From positions 239,667-303,666 of the forward strand of contig NZ_DJJS01000003.1 in assembly GCF_002434265.1 (NCBI RefSeq): 64,000 nt of DNA. Reading direction: 5' to 3'. The notes under the pieces are model-generated. The model searched no databases. It saw only the letters and a list, made by a program, of their open reading frames with translations, and was not told where the DNA came from. The position numbers were made by a program, and so were the translations under genes. This DNA comes from Pseudomonas sp. UBA6562 (lineage in GTDB: Bacteria > Pseudomonadota > Gammaproteobacteria > Pseudomonadales > Pseudomonadaceae). This document shows positions 32,876-44,819 of the stretch, piece by piece (position 1 is the stretch's first letter; the number at the start of each line of letters is the position of its first letter).

Positions 32876-34096
32876 TCAGGCTTGGGTCAGGCGCGCCACG
32901 GCACGCTCGAAGCGGTCCAGGCCTTCGTCGATGTCGGCGTGCTCGATCACCAGGCTCGGGGCGAAGCGGACCACGTCGGGGCCGGCCTGCAGCACCATCA
33001 CACCGTCCTGTTCGGCGGCGTTGAGCACGTCCTTGGCCTTGCCGGCCCAGGCCTCGCTGAGCACGCAACCGATCAGCAGGCCCACGCCGCGCACTTTGCT
33101 GAACAGGCCGTACTGCTCGCCGATCCGCTCCAGACGCGATTTGAAGCGCTCGTGGCGCTCGCGGATGCCGGCCAGGGTCTCGGGCGTGTTGACCACGTCG
33201 AGCACCGCGCAGGCCACTGCGCAACCGAGCGGATTGCCACCATACGTGGTGCCATGGGTGCCAGGGGCGAAGTGGCTGGCCAGCTCGGTGGTGGTGAGCA
33301 TGGCGCCGATAGGGAAGCCGCCGCCCAGGCTCTTGGCGCTGGTGAGGATGTCGGGGGTGACGCCGAAGTGCTGGTAGGCGTACAGCGAGCCGCTGCGGCC
33401 GACGCCGGTCTGCACTTCGTCGAAGACCAGCAAGGCGTTGTGCTGGTCGCACAGGGCACGGGCGCCTTCGAGGTAAGCCTGGTCGGCCGGCACCACGCCG
33501 CTCTCGCCCTGGATCGGCTCGATCACCACGGCGCAGGTCTTGTCGGAAATCTGCGCCTTGAGCGCGTCCAGGTCGTTGTAGGCGACATGGCTGATGCCGG
33601 TGATCTTCGGCCCGAAACCGTCGGAGTACTTGGGCTGGCCACCGACGCTGACGGTGAACAGGGTACGACCGTGGAAGCTGTTCACGGTGGCGATGATCTC
33701 GTGCTTGTCGGGGCCGAAACGGTCATGGGCCACACGGCGGGCCAGCTTGAACGCCGCTTCGTTGGCTTCGGCGCCGGAGTTGCAGAAGAACGCCCGGTCG
33801 GCGAAGGTCGCCTCGACCAGCTTGTGCGCCAGGCGCAGCGCCGGCTCGTTGGTGAAGACGTTGGACACGTGCCAGAGCTGGTTGGCCTGCTCGGTCAAGG
33901 CCTGGACCAGCGCCGGGTGGCAGTGCCCCAGGGCGTTGACCGCGATGCCGCCGGCGAAGTCGATCAGCTCGCGACCGGACTGGTCCCACACGCGGGAACC
34001 GAGGCCTCGCACCGGAATGAACGCCGCCGGCGCGTAGTTGGGGACCATCACCTGGTCGAAATCGGCACGTTGCACCGGAGCTTGCTCAACGGACAT
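32876..34096 (-). CDS. aruC: Succinylornithine / acetylornithine aminotransferase
   Basis: 406 residues from the ATG at 34096 (MSVEQAPVQRADFDQVMVPN), the exact length known for AruC. Class III PLP aminotransferase: NSGAEANEAAFKLAR near 107, LLVFDEVQTGVGRSG with D226 contacting PLP nitrogen, and the Schiff-base lysine K255 in TSAKSLGGGFPIG. It converts succinylornithine to the semialdehyde in catabolism and can serve acetylornithine in biosynthesis. First gene of the operon; ArgR-like half-sites are present upstream. Confidence 0.96.
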   Translation of the reverse strand: MSVEQAPVQRADFDQVMVPNYAPAAFIPVRGLGSRVWDQSGRELIDFAGGIAVNALGHCHPALVQALTEQANQLWHVSNVFTNEPALRLAHKLVEATFADRAFFCNSGAEANEAAFKLARRVAHDRFGPDKHEIIATVNSFHGRTLFTVSVGGQPKYSDGFGPKITGISHVAYNDLDALKAQISDKTCAVVIEPIQGESGVVPADQAYLEGARALCDQHNALLVFDEVQTGVGRSGSLYAYQHFGVTPDILTSAKSLGGGFPIGAMLTTTELASHFAPGTHGTTYGGNPLGCAVACAVLDVVNTPETLAGIRERHERFKSRLERIGEQYGLFSKVRGVGLLIGCVLSEAWAGKAKDVLNAAEQDGVMVLQAGPDVVRFAPSLVIEHADIDEGLDRFERAVARLTQA

Positions 34097-34318
34097 CGGA
34101 GTCTCCTGGGGAGGAACGCTTGCCGGGGGCGGCGAGCGTTTGGGGATTGTAAGGACTGGGCGTCGCCCGACCTTGCGGCCAGGCGACAACTTGTTACAGC
34201 GCCTCACCGAGGTAGGCCCGGGCTGTCGGCGATGCGACACGAACGGTCACATTTGCGCAGTGTAACGGCCTGTTGCGGTTCCGTGAACGCTCTTGTGGGA
34301 GTGGGCGGTTCGGCGTGC
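34097..34318 (-). promoter_or_regulatory. aruC promoter region with ArgR-like half-sites
   Basis: On the minus strand, TGTCGCctggccgcAA at 34188-34173 matches the P. aeruginosa ArgR half-site TGTCGCN8AA exactly. A weaker one, TGTCGCatcgccgaCA, starts at 34239, 51 bases further upstream. ArgR activation of aruC in response to arginine is established in P. aeruginosa. That these are its sites here is inference. Confidence 0.6.
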
Positions 34319-35302
34319 CTACAGCCCTTTCTCCACCGGCGCGGAGCTGAGTTCGAAGGGGCTGTTGTTGCGCCGCTGGTTGCGGTCTTCGCGCGGGGTG
34401 GCGCCGAAGAAGTTGCGGTAGGCGCTGGAGAAGTGCGGCCCGGACGAGAACCCGCACGACAGGCCGATCTGGATGATCGACTTGCTGGTCTGCATGAGCA
34501 TCTGCCGCGCCTTGTTCAAGCGCAGTTCGAGGTAGTACTGGCTCGGCACGCGGCTCAGGTACTGCTTGAAGATGCGCTCGAGCTGGCGCCGCGACACGCA
34601 CACGTGCTGGGCGATCTCGTCGGTGGTCAGCGGCTCTTCGATGTTGGCCTCCATCAACAGCACCGCCTGGGTCAGCTTGGGGTGGCTGGAACCCAGGCGG
34701 TTCTGCAACGGAATGCGCTGGCGCTCGCCGCCCTCGCGGATGCGCTCCACCACCAGTTCCTCGGACACGGCACCCGCCAGCTCCGCACCGTGGTCGCGGG
34801 CCAGCATCGCCAGCAGCAGGTCCACCACGGCCATGCCACCACAAGCGGTCAGGCGGTCGCGGTCCCAGTCGAACAGATGGCTGGTGGCGATCGCCTTGGG
34901 GAAGCGCTCGGCGAAATCGTCCTGCCAGCGCCAGTGCACCGCCGCGCGGTAACCGTCGAGCAGGCCCAGCATCGCCAGCGGATACACCCCTGCCGACAGC
35001 CCGCCCAGCGTGCAACCTGCGCGGGCCAGTTGCTTGAGCGCGCTGGACACCGCAGCGGTGATGGCCTGGGGCGGCTCATCGGCCAGCAGGAACAGCTTGT
35101 CGCACCCCTCCAGGCGTGCGCCCCAAGGCTCGCCGGGCAGACGCCAGGCTTGCTCGGGCGTCGCCTCGGCCTGCACGAACGACAGCTCGTAGCTCACCTC
35201 CGGATGCACCCGCTGTGCGACCTGCAGCACCTCTTCGGCCAGGGCCAAGGTCAGGGGCCGGGTGCTGGGCCAGATGAGAAAACCGATACGCTGGGTGGTC
35301 AT
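34319..35302 (-). CDS. argR: ArgR, AraC/XylS-type arginine-responsive regulator
   Basis: 327 residues from the ATG at 35302 (MTTQRIGFLIWPSTRPLTLA). The N-terminal DJ-1/glutamine-amidotransferase-like domain (about 1-185) senses arginine. The C-terminal AraC domain (about 215-315) has two helix-turn-helix motifs, with TTDEIAQHVCVSRRQLERIF as the first and QIGLSCGFSSGPHFSSAYRN as the second. In pseudomonads ArgR activates arginine catabolism and uptake and represses synthesis. It sits after aotP in the aot operon, between the transporter and the catabolic operon it controls. Confidence 0.95.
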   Translation of the reverse strand: MTTQRIGFLIWPSTRPLTLALAEEVLQVAQRVHPEVSYELSFVQAEATPEQAWRLPGEPWGARLEGCDKLFLLADEPPQAITAAVSSALKQLARAGCTLGGLSAGVYPLAMLGLLDGYRAAVHWRWQDDFAERFPKAIATSHLFDWDRDRLTACGGMAVVDLLLAMLARDHGAELAGAVSEELVVERIREGGERQRIPLQNRLGSSHPKLTQAVLLMEANIEEPLTTDEIAQHVCVSRRQLERIFKQYLSRVPSQYYLELRLNKARQMLMQTSKSIIQIGLSCGFSSGPHFSSAYRNFFGATPREDRNQRRNNSPFELSSAPVEKGL

Positions 35303-35402
35303 AGGGTGCGGTCCGAAACCTGAAGTCGGTCGAGTCTGAGGCGCCAAGGGTAGCCCAAAGGCGCTGCGCAGGATGCCCTATTCTGGTGCAAATCCGTAGC
35401 CC

Positions 35403-36167
35403 TTACTTCAAGCTGCCGGAGAGGAACTGCTTGAGCCGCTCCGACTGCGGATTGGCCAGCACCTCACGCGGGTGGCCGGTTTCCTCCACCAGGCCCTTGT
35501 GCAGGAACAGCAGCTGGTTGGACACCTCGCGGGCAAAGCCCATTTCGTGGGTCACCACGACCATGGTGCGGCCTTCCTGGGCCAGGCCCTGCATGACCTT
35601 GAGCACATCGCCCACCAGCTCCGGGTCGAGCGCCGAGGTGGGCTCGTCGAACAGCATCACTTCAGGCTCCACCGCCAGGGCGCGAGCGATGGCCACGCGC
35701 TGCTGCTCGCCACCGGACATGTGCCCGGGAAAGGCGTCCTTGCGGTGCGAGACGCCGACCTTGGCCAAGTAGTACTCGGCCTTTTCCAGCGCTTCCTTCT
35801 TGTTCACGCCCAGCACGTGCACCGGCGCCTCGATGACGTTCTCGAGCGCGGTCATGTGCGCCCACAGGTTGAAGTGCTGGAACACCATCGACAGCCGCGA
35901 ACGCAGACGCTGCAGTTGCTTGGCGTCGGCGGCGCGCAGCGCGCCGTCCTTGCCCGGCACCAGCTTGAGCGCTTCGTCGTTGAGCAGGATCTGCCCGGCG
36001 TGGGGCTGCTCGAGCAGGTTGATGCAGCGCAGGAAGGTGGATTTGCCCGACCCGCTGGAGCCGATGATGCTGATCACGTCGCCCGCCTTGGCGGCCAGGG
36101 ACACGCCTTTGAGCACTTCATGGCTGCCATAGCGCTTGTGCAGGTCTTGGACTTGAAGTTTGTACAT
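35403..36167 (-). CDS. aotP: Arginine/ornithine ABC transporter ATP-binding protein
   Basis: 254 residues from the ATG at 36167 (MYKLQVQDLHKRYGSHEVLK). An in-frame start five codons earlier overlaps the aotM end. Walker A GSSGSGKST near 39, Q-loop in VFQHFNLWAHM, signature MSGGEQQRVAIARAL, Walker B VMLFDEPTSALDP, and switch His in VVVTHEMGFAREV. It drives uptake of arginine/ornithine with AotQ, AotM and AotJ. It follows aotM directly, without the aotO gene that lies between them in P. aeruginosa. Confidence 0.96.
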   Translation of the reverse strand: MYKLQVQDLHKRYGSHEVLKGVSLAAKAGDVISIIGSSGSGKSTFLRCINLLEQPHAGQILLNDEALKLVPGKDGALRAADAKQLQRLRSRLSMVFQHFNLWAHMTALENVIEAPVHVLGVNKKEALEKAEYYLAKVGVSHRKDAFPGHMSGGEQQRVAIARALAVEPEVMLFDEPTSALDPELVGDVLKVMQGLAQEGRTMVVVTHEMGFAREVSNQLLFLHKGLVEETGHPREVLANPQSERLKQFLSGSLK

Positions 36168-36189
36168 GCTGTCGGTTCTCACAGAGCGT

Positions 36190-36888
36190 TCAGTGCTTGC
36201 GCGGCGCCAGGTAGCTGAGCCAGCGGCGCTCGGCCAGCTTGAACAGGCGTACCAGGATGAAGGTCAGGCACAGGTAGAACACCCCCGCCGTGATGTAGGC
36301 CTCGAAAGGCAGGTAGTACTGGGCATTGACGGTGCGCGCCGCGCCGGTGATGTCGATCAGGGTGACGATCGACGCCAGGCTGGTGGTTTGCAACATCATG
36401 ATCACTTCGTTGCTGTACTGCGGCAGCGCCCGGCGCAGCGCCGAGGGCAAAAGGACGCGGCGGTACATCTTCAAGGTCGACATGCCCATGGCCTTGGCCG
36501 CCTCGATCTCGCCATGGGGCGTGGCCTTGAGGCTGCCGGCGATGATCTCGGCGGTGTAGGCGCTGGTGTTGATGGCGAACGCCAGGCAAGCGCAGAAGGT
36601 CGCGCTCGACAGCCAGGGCCAGAACAGGCTTTCGCGCACCGCTTCGAACTGGGCCAGGCCGTAGTAGATCAGGAACAGCTGCACCAGCATCGGCGTGCCG
36701 CGGATCACGTAGGTGTAGAGCCAGGCGGCGAAGTTGACCACCGGCTGCTTGGAGCAGCGCATCAGGCCCAGCGGAATCGCCGCCAGCAGGCCGAAGAACA
36801 GCGAGATCGCCAGCAGTTGCAAGGTGGTCAGCAGGCCATCGAGGTACAGCGGCAGCGCCTGCCAGATGACCGAGTAGTTGAAGATCAT
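36190..36888 (-). CDS. aotM: Arginine/ornithine ABC transporter permease AotM
   Basis: 232 residues, MIFNYSVIWQALPLYLDGLL. Five membrane helices typical of HisM/ArtM-like permeases, and the EAA loop (EAAKAMGMSTLKMYRRVLLP) near 145-165 that contacts the ATPase. Its ATG overlaps the aotQ stop (ATGA), so the two permeases are made together as a heterodimer. It imports basic amino acids across the inner membrane. Confidence 0.95.
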   Translation of the reverse strand: MIFNYSVIWQALPLYLDGLLTTLQLLAISLFFGLLAAIPLGLMRCSKQPVVNFAAWLYTYVIRGTPMLVQLFLIYYGLAQFEAVRESLFWPWLSSATFCACLAFAINTSAYTAEIIAGSLKATPHGEIEAAKAMGMSTLKMYRRVLLPSALRRALPQYSNEVIMMLQTTSLASIVTLIDITGAARTVNAQYYLPFEAYITAGVFYLCLTFILVRLFKLAERRWLSYLAPRKH

Positions 36889-37574
36889 AGTTCCACCACT
36901 TTCACGCCCACCGAGTAGCGCCGTTCGAGGTACTTGAGCGCCAGCAGCGAGACACTGGTCAGCACCAGGTACATCGCCGCCACCGCCAGGAAGAAGGTGA
37001 AGGGTTCGCGGGTGGCGTCGGCCGCCTGTTTGGCCTTGAACATCATGTCTTGCAGACCGACCACGGAAATCAGCGCGGTGGCCTTGGTCAGCACCAGCCA
37101 GTTGTTGGTGAAGCCCGGAATCGCCAGGCGGATCATCTGCGGCACCATGATGCGGAAGAACACCTGGCGGCTGCTCATGCCATAGGCCACGCCCGCTTCG
37201 GCCTGACCCTTGGGAATGCCGAGGAACGCGCCGCGGAAGGTTTCCGACAGGTACGCACCGAAAATGAAGCCCAGGGTACCGATACCGGCGGCCAGGGGGT
37301 TGAGGTCGATGTAGTCGTCATACCCCACCAGCGGTGCGACCCGGTTGATGATGTCCTGGCCGCCATAGAAGATCAGCAGGATCAGCACCAGGTCGGGGAT
37401 ACCGCGGACCACCGTGGCGTACAGGTCGCCGAGCCAGGCCAGCCAGCGCACCGGCGACAGGCGCAACGCCACGCCGATCAAGCCGAGCACGATGGCCAGG
37501 GCCATCGACGACAGGGCCAGCTGCAACGTCAGCCAGGCCCCGTCGAGGATGACCGCCCCGTAGCCTTTCAACAT
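36885..37574 (-). CDS. aotQ: Arginine/ornithine ABC transporter permease AotQ
   Basis: 229 residues, MLKGYGAVILDGAWLTLQLA. HisQ/ArtQ-like permease with about five helices and the EAA motif AEAGVAYGMSSRQVFFRIMV near 135-155. It overlaps aotM by four bases. It is separated from aotJ by a strong stem at 37606-37644, so is probably expressed at a lower level than the binding protein. Confidence 0.95.
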   Translation of the reverse strand: MLKGYGAVILDGAWLTLQLALSSMALAIVLGLIGVALRLSPVRWLAWLGDLYATVVRGIPDLVLILLIFYGGQDIINRVAPLVGYDDYIDLNPLAAGIGTLGFIFGAYLSETFRGAFLGIPKGQAEAGVAYGMSSRQVFFRIMVPQMIRLAIPGFTNNWLVLTKATALISVVGLQDMMFKAKQAADATREPFTFFLAVAAMYLVLTSVSLLALKYLERRYSVGVKVVEL

Positions 37575-37605
37575 GTTTGGAATTCCTCACGGCTTAGAAA
37601 AGAAA

Positions 37606-37644
37606 AATGGTGCAAACCACAGACCTTCTGCTGTTTGCACCATT
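37606..37644 (-). terminator. Stem between aotJ and aotQ, likely partial terminator
   Basis: A perfect 12-bp inverted repeat (aatggtgcaaac 37606-37617, gtttgcaccatt 37633-37644), loop 15. On the minus strand the right arm runs into TTTCTTTT. It lies within the operon, just after the binding-protein gene, where such hairpins stabilise the upstream mRNA and allow partial read-through to the permease genes. Confidence 0.8.
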
Positions 37645-37666
37645 GCACGGGCGACGCCCTTTTTGA

Positions 37667-38452
37667 TTACTGGGCGTCTGGACCGTAGATGTCGAAGTTG
37701 AAGTACTTGTCCTGGATCTTCTTGTACTCGCCGTTGGCGCGGATGGCGTCGATGGCGGCGTTGATGCGCTCGCGGTTGGCGTCGTCACCCTTGCGTACGG
37801 CGATACCGACACCATCGCCGAAGTACTTCACGTCGGTGAAGGACGGACCGACGAAGGCGTAGCCCTTGCCGGCATCGGTTTTCAGGAAGCCGTCTTCGAG
37901 CAGGGTGGCATCGGCCACGGTGCCGTCGAGGCGACCGGCGCCGATGTCCAGGTAGATTTCGTTCTGGGTGCCGTAGGGCACGATGGTCGCCCCTTTGAGC
38001 GCCAGCACTTCCTTGGCGAAACGGTCGTGGATCGAGCCGCGCTGCACGCCGATCTTCTTGCCCTTGAGCTCGGCCAGGCTGTCGCTGACGGTGGCGCCCT
38101 CTTTCATGACCAGGCGGGCCGGGGTCAGGTAGTAGCGCTTGGTGAAATCGACCGACTGCTTACGGTCGTCGGTGATGGACATGGACGACAGGATCGCGTC
38201 GATCTTGCGCACTTTGAGCGCCGGAATCAGACCGTCGAACTCTTGCTCGACCCAGGTGCATTTGGCCTTCATCTGCGCGCACAGGGCGTTGCCGATGTCG
38301 TAGTCGAAGCCGGCGATGCTGCCATCGGGCTGCTTGAAGGCGAACGGTGGGTAAGCCGCTTCGATGCCGATCTTCAACGGTTTCTCGTCGGCGTGCGCTA
38401 CCAGGGACATCATGGACAGCGCCAAGGCGCCGAACAGGGCAAGTTTCTTCAT
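37667..38452 (-). CDS. aotJ: Arginine/ornithine periplasmic binding protein
   Basis: 261 residues from the ATG at 38452. Signal peptide MKKLALFGALALSMMSLVAHA, cleavage expected before DEKPLKIGIEAAYPPF. The mature part is the cluster-3 amino-acid-binding fold: GFDYDIGNALCAQMKAKCTW, DAILSSMSITDDRKQSVDFT, and a conserved Cys pair. It captures basic amino acids in the periplasm for AotQMP. First gene of the aot operon; a perfect ArgR half-site lies some 150 bases upstream. Confidence 0.96.
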   Translation of the reverse strand: MKKLALFGALALSMMSLVAHADEKPLKIGIEAAYPPFAFKQPDGSIAGFDYDIGNALCAQMKAKCTWVEQEFDGLIPALKVRKIDAILSSMSITDDRKQSVDFTKRYYLTPARLVMKEGATVSDSLAELKGKKIGVQRGSIHDRFAKEVLALKGATIVPYGTQNEIYLDIGAGRLDGTVADATLLEDGFLKTDAGKGYAFVGPSFTDVKYFGDGVGIAVRKGDDANRERINAAIDAIRANGEYKKIQDKYFNFDIYGPDAQ

Positions 38453-39028
38453 CAAGTAACTCCATCGGTACGAGGCAATGCACGACAGCCCAGGGTGACT
38501 GGGCATGCCAATGAGTACAGCGCGAGCCACGGGCATCGACCAAAGTCGCAGACCACGAGCGATCAGGGGGCATTTTAACGACAGAGCGGAAGACGATGTT
38601 GCGTTGAGGCGACAACTACGTACACAAGCGCTCGAAACAGCAACCAGCCAGGTTGACAAGGAATATGAAATATGCGTGCAAATTCCTTATAGGAGCGGCT
38701 TCAGCCGCGATGGCCGGCAACGCCGGCCCTCTGACAGTTTTACCGAACACTGAGCGTCATGCGGCGCCTGCATTGGGGCTGCATTGCAGCCCTTCGCGGC
38801 TGAAGCCGCTCCCACAGGGTTCGCGGACAGTGCACCCATCGGCTAGCAATAAGCGGACCTATTATTCGCAAAGCCAGGTAATACGGCAAGTCCAGTGGGG
38901 TGTGATTGCCTGCCGAACCCATCGCCGCCCCATGAAGGTGCCGCGCCTGTTTCGCGATGCCTCGCAGGGGTACGAGGTCGGCTCGACGGCCGAGCGGCGG
39001 TGTCCGCCGAAGTAACGCCGCGCAAAGA
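38453..39028. promoter_or_regulatory. aotJ promoter region with ArgR-like site, then REP elements
   Basis: On the minus strand TGTCGCctcaacgcAA (38614-38599) matches the ArgR half-site consensus, with a second TGTCGT 31 bases nearer the gene at 38583. From 38690 to 38820 lies a pair of inverted REP palindromes. No gene is supported in this stretch of about 575 bases up to the acs terminator. Confidence 0.55.
38691..38816. repeat. Inverted pair of REP elements (BIME/REPIN-like)
   Basis: aggagcggcttcagccgcga at 38691-38710 and, inverted, tcgcggctgaagccgctccc at 38793-38812. Each is itself an imperfect palindrome around ggcttcagcc. The head-to-head pair with about 80 bases between is the usual pseudomonad REPIN layout, mobilised in trans by RAYT transposases. 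Confidence 0.85.
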
Positions 39029-39055
39029 AAACCCCGCCAAACATCGGCGGGGTTT
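39029..39055 (-). terminator. Terminator after acsA
   Basis: A perfect 10-bp stem (aaaccccgcc / ggcggggttt) with a 7-base loop. On the minus strand it is followed by TTCTTT, about 70 bases past the acs stop. A good intrinsic terminator. Confidence 0.88.
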
Positions 39056-39124
39056 CGCAGAGCGCTGACGGCCGACGCCAAACGGGTCTGGCGCCGCCCA
39101 GGCCCGGCGACTCATACGTGTCGA

Positions 39125-41086
<1,962 letters not shown>

Positions 41087-41526
41087 CTCTGATACCTCGG
41101 TTTAATAGTTGTTTTTGTATGGAACCGTTGTAACCGTACCAGAACGGACGCGGCCATTCGACGATGGTAGTAGCACTGCCGGCCTGCCCTGCCGAGCGGC
41201 GACCTGGGGTGAAGGGCCTTATATCGCTGCGCTCGATTGCCAGGCGCAGGGCGACGGGCAACCCATATAGCCCACGCATTCTTGTAAAAAGACGAACACT
41301 CTTTATCACTATTCGCGCTGTTTCCGTCCCCGCCCGGCGCCTAGACTTTCTCTCGCCAGCAACGGCATCGAGATTGACACTAACGACAGCCCCCACGCAG
41401 ACCGTGTCGATGGCGAGAAACTTCCAACCACCCTGCTCACCGTAGCGTTCACAACGCCGCGCGAGCCCCTGCAACTTGCAACTTCCAAGTGTGCAACTTG
41501 CCGTTCACCCTACAGGTAATCCGAAC
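41087..41526. promoter_or_regulatory. acsA promoter/leader and promoter of the DUF2790 gene
   Basis: 440 bases between divergent genes. The minus-strand CA motif AAAAACAA lies 23 bases upstream of the acs ATG. No further gene seen; a direct repeat of tgcaacttgc-type words near 41470-41505 precedes the plus-strand gene. Confidence 0.5.
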
Positions 41527-41781
41527 ATGAAATATCTATTGGCAATGCTCTTGTGCAGCGCCACTGGCGTAGCCATGGCCGACGACCCAGACGCCACCGC
41601 GCCAGCCCCGGTCGAAGCCTACAGCTACGCCCAGCACCTGGACATCGCCCACGTGCTGTCGGTCAGCGAAGTACCCAACGTGTGCGCCGTGGTCCCGGCA
41701 CGCATGACCTACGAAGACTCCCAGGGCCAGCGACACGTGCTCGAATACCGCGTCATGGGCAACGGTTGCTCCAACGGCTGA
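41527..41781 (+). CDS. Secreted DUF2790-family protein
   Basis: 84 residues from the ATG at 41527. Signal peptide MKYLLAMLLCSATGVAMA, then a short mature protein with YAQHLDIAHVLSVSEVPNVC and ARMTYEDSQGQRHVLEYRVM, the pattern of the pseudomonad DUF2790 family, including its two conserved Cys. Small periplasmic protein of unknown role; several paralogs usually occur in each genome, often beside metal or stress genes. Starts further upstream give an unnatural N terminus. It is convergent with phhR. Confidence 0.85.
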   Translation: MKYLLAMLLCSATGVAMADDPDATAPAPVEAYSYAQHLDIAHVLSVSEVPNVCAVVPARMTYEDSQGQRHVLEYRVMGNGCSNG

Positions 41782-41829
41782 CCGCCCGCGCAAAGCCTGT
41801 GCATGAGGCCGCCTGGCGGCCTTTCGGGC

Positions 41830-43383
<1,554 letters not shown>

Positions 43384-43638
43384 GTTCGCTCTCGCAGCGC
43401 CGAAAACCCAACGCAGACGTCAAATAGTTGTAAAGAAAGTCTGACAAAAACGGCGACCTACACCGCTTCAAGTCGGTGATTTTCCAATGCGGGCACGATT
43501 TTGTAAAACTTGCGTTACGAAAACCGCTTTTCGCTCGGCTTTGCCGACGCCTATCCCCCACGCCCTGCCGCTTGCCGTGCGCTACAACTGCACCCACGTG
43601 CAGCACACAACAATAAAAGCCCTCAGCAGGAGAGCGCC
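43384..43638. promoter_or_regulatory. phhR-phhA control region: two PhhR boxes and a CA motif
   Basis: PhhR consensus TGTAAA-N6-TTTACA. Box 1 at 43429-43446 reads TGTAAA gaaagt CTGACA; box 2 at 43502-43519 reads TGTAAA acttgc GTTACG. Each has a perfect left half and a 4-of-6 right half. At 43609-43616 AACAATAA matches the Crc/Hfq motif AANAAYAA, 23 bases before the phhA ATG. Consensus motifs are established; the calls are mine. Confidence 0.65.
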
Positions 43639-44424
43639 ATGAAACAGACGCACTACGTGGCCCGCGAGCCCGACGCCCAGGGGTTCATCCACTACCCGCA
43701 GGAAGAGCACGCGGTGTGGAACACCCTCATCACCCGGCAAATGAAAGTGATCGAAGGGCGCGCCTGCGATGCCTTCTTCGACGGCCTGGAGCAACTGGCG
43801 TTGCCCACCGAGCGCATTCCCCAGCTCGGCGAAATCAACCGCGTGCTCGACGCCACCACCGGCTGGCAAGTCGCACGGGTGCCGGCCCTGATCCCCTTCC
43901 AGATCTTTTTCGAGCTGTTGGCCAGCAAGCGTTTTCCAGTCGCCACCTTCATTCGTACGCCCGAAGAGCTCGACTACCTGCAAGAGCCGGACATCTTCCA
44001 TGAGATCTTTGGCCACTGCCCGCTGCTGACCAACCCCTGGTTCGCCGAATTCACCCACGCCTACGGCAAGCTGGGCCTGGCAGCGAGCAAAGAGCAGCGT
44101 GTATACCTGGCGCGGCTGTACTGGATGACCATCGAATTCGGCCTGTTGGACACGCCCCAGGGCACGCGCGTGTACGGCGGCGGCATCCTGTCTTCGCCCA
44201 AGGAAACCCTGTACGCCCTGTCGGGCGAGCCCGAGCACCAGCCGTTCGACCCGATCGAGGCGATGCGCACGCCTTACCGCATCGATATCCTGCAGCCGGT
44301 GTACTTCAAGTTGCCGAGCCTCAAGCGCTTGTTCGACCTGGCCCATGAAGACGTCATGGGCATGGTCGCGCAGGCGGCCCAGCTGGGCTTGCACCCGCCC
44401 AAGTTCGCGCCCAAGGCTGCCTGA
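43639..44424 (+). CDS. phhA: Phenylalanine 4-monooxygenase
   Basis: 261 residues from the ATG at 43639, with AGGAG upstream. Bacterial-type single-domain aromatic amino acid hydroxylase. Iron ligands H121 and H126 in HEIFGHCP and E166 in YWMTIEFGLL. It turns Phe into Tyr using tetrahydropterin and oxygen. Starts upstream in the same frame cross the PhhR boxes and are not credible. phhB follows after 38 bases and recycles the pterin. It lacks the ACT regulatory domain of the animal enzyme, which is normal. Confidence 0.97.
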   Translation: MKQTHYVAREPDAQGFIHYPQEEHAVWNTLITRQMKVIEGRACDAFFDGLEQLALPTERIPQLGEINRVLDATTGWQVARVPALIPFQIFFELLASKRFPVATFIRTPEELDYLQEPDIFHEIFGHCPLLTNPWFAEFTHAYGKLGLAASKEQRVYLARLYWMTIEFGLLDTPQGTRVYGGGILSSPKETLYALSGEPEHQPFDPIEAMRTPYRIDILQPVYFKLPSLKRLFDLAHEDVMGMVAQAAQLGLHPPKFAPKAA

Positions 44425-44462
44425 CCGCTTTTGTCGTCCATTCGATCCAAGGAAACGTTTTC

Positions 44463-44819
44463 ATGACCACGTTGAACCAGAACCACTGCGTCGCTTGCAG
44501 CGCCGACGCCCCGAAAGTCAGCGACGACGAGCTGGCCGAACTGATCCGCGAGATTCCCGACTGGAACGTCGAGGTGCGCGATGGGCACATGGAGCTCGAA
44601 CGGGTGTTCCTGTTCAAGAACTTCAAGCATGCCCTGGCGTTCACCAATGCGGTGGGCGAAATCGCCGAAGCCGAGGGGCACCATCCGGGGTTGTTGACCG
44701 AGTGGGGCAAGGTCACGGTGACTTGGTGGAGCCATTCGATCAAAGGGCTGCACCGTAACGACTTCATCATGTGCGCGCGCACCGATCAGGTGGCGCAAGG
44801 CGCCGAGGGGCGCAAGTAG
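44463..44819 (+). CDS. phhB: 4a-hydroxytetrahydrobiopterin dehydratase
   Basis: 118 residues, MTTLNQNHCVACSADAPKVS. Pterin-4a-carbinolamine dehydratase: conserved EAEGHHPGLLTEWGKVTV and the end TWWSHSIKGLHRNDFIMCAR. The His pair of GHHP and the later His are the catalytic residues. It restores quinonoid dihydropterin after the PhhA reaction. P. aeruginosa has an aminotransferase gene phhC next; here it is absent and the operon seems to end. Confidence 0.96.
   Translation: MTTLNQNHCVACSADAPKVSDDELAELIREIPDWNVEVRDGHMELERVFLFKNFKHALAFTNAVGEIAEAEGHHPGLLTEWGKVTVTWWSHSIKGLHRNDFIMCARTDQVAQGAEGRK

Noticed and set aside
31676..35323. A very long plus-strand open frame (over 1200 codons) opposite the aru/argR genes
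   Set aside because: It is antisense to five well-supported genes; its translation is Gly/Arg/His/Gln-rich without domains. High G/C codon use on the minus strand leaves this frame open by chance.
43480..43520. Possible sigma-54 promoter (gggcac-N5-tgta) before phhA
   Set aside because: The -12 half does not match TTGCW and PhhR has lost the GAFTGA Thr; sigma-70 control fits better.
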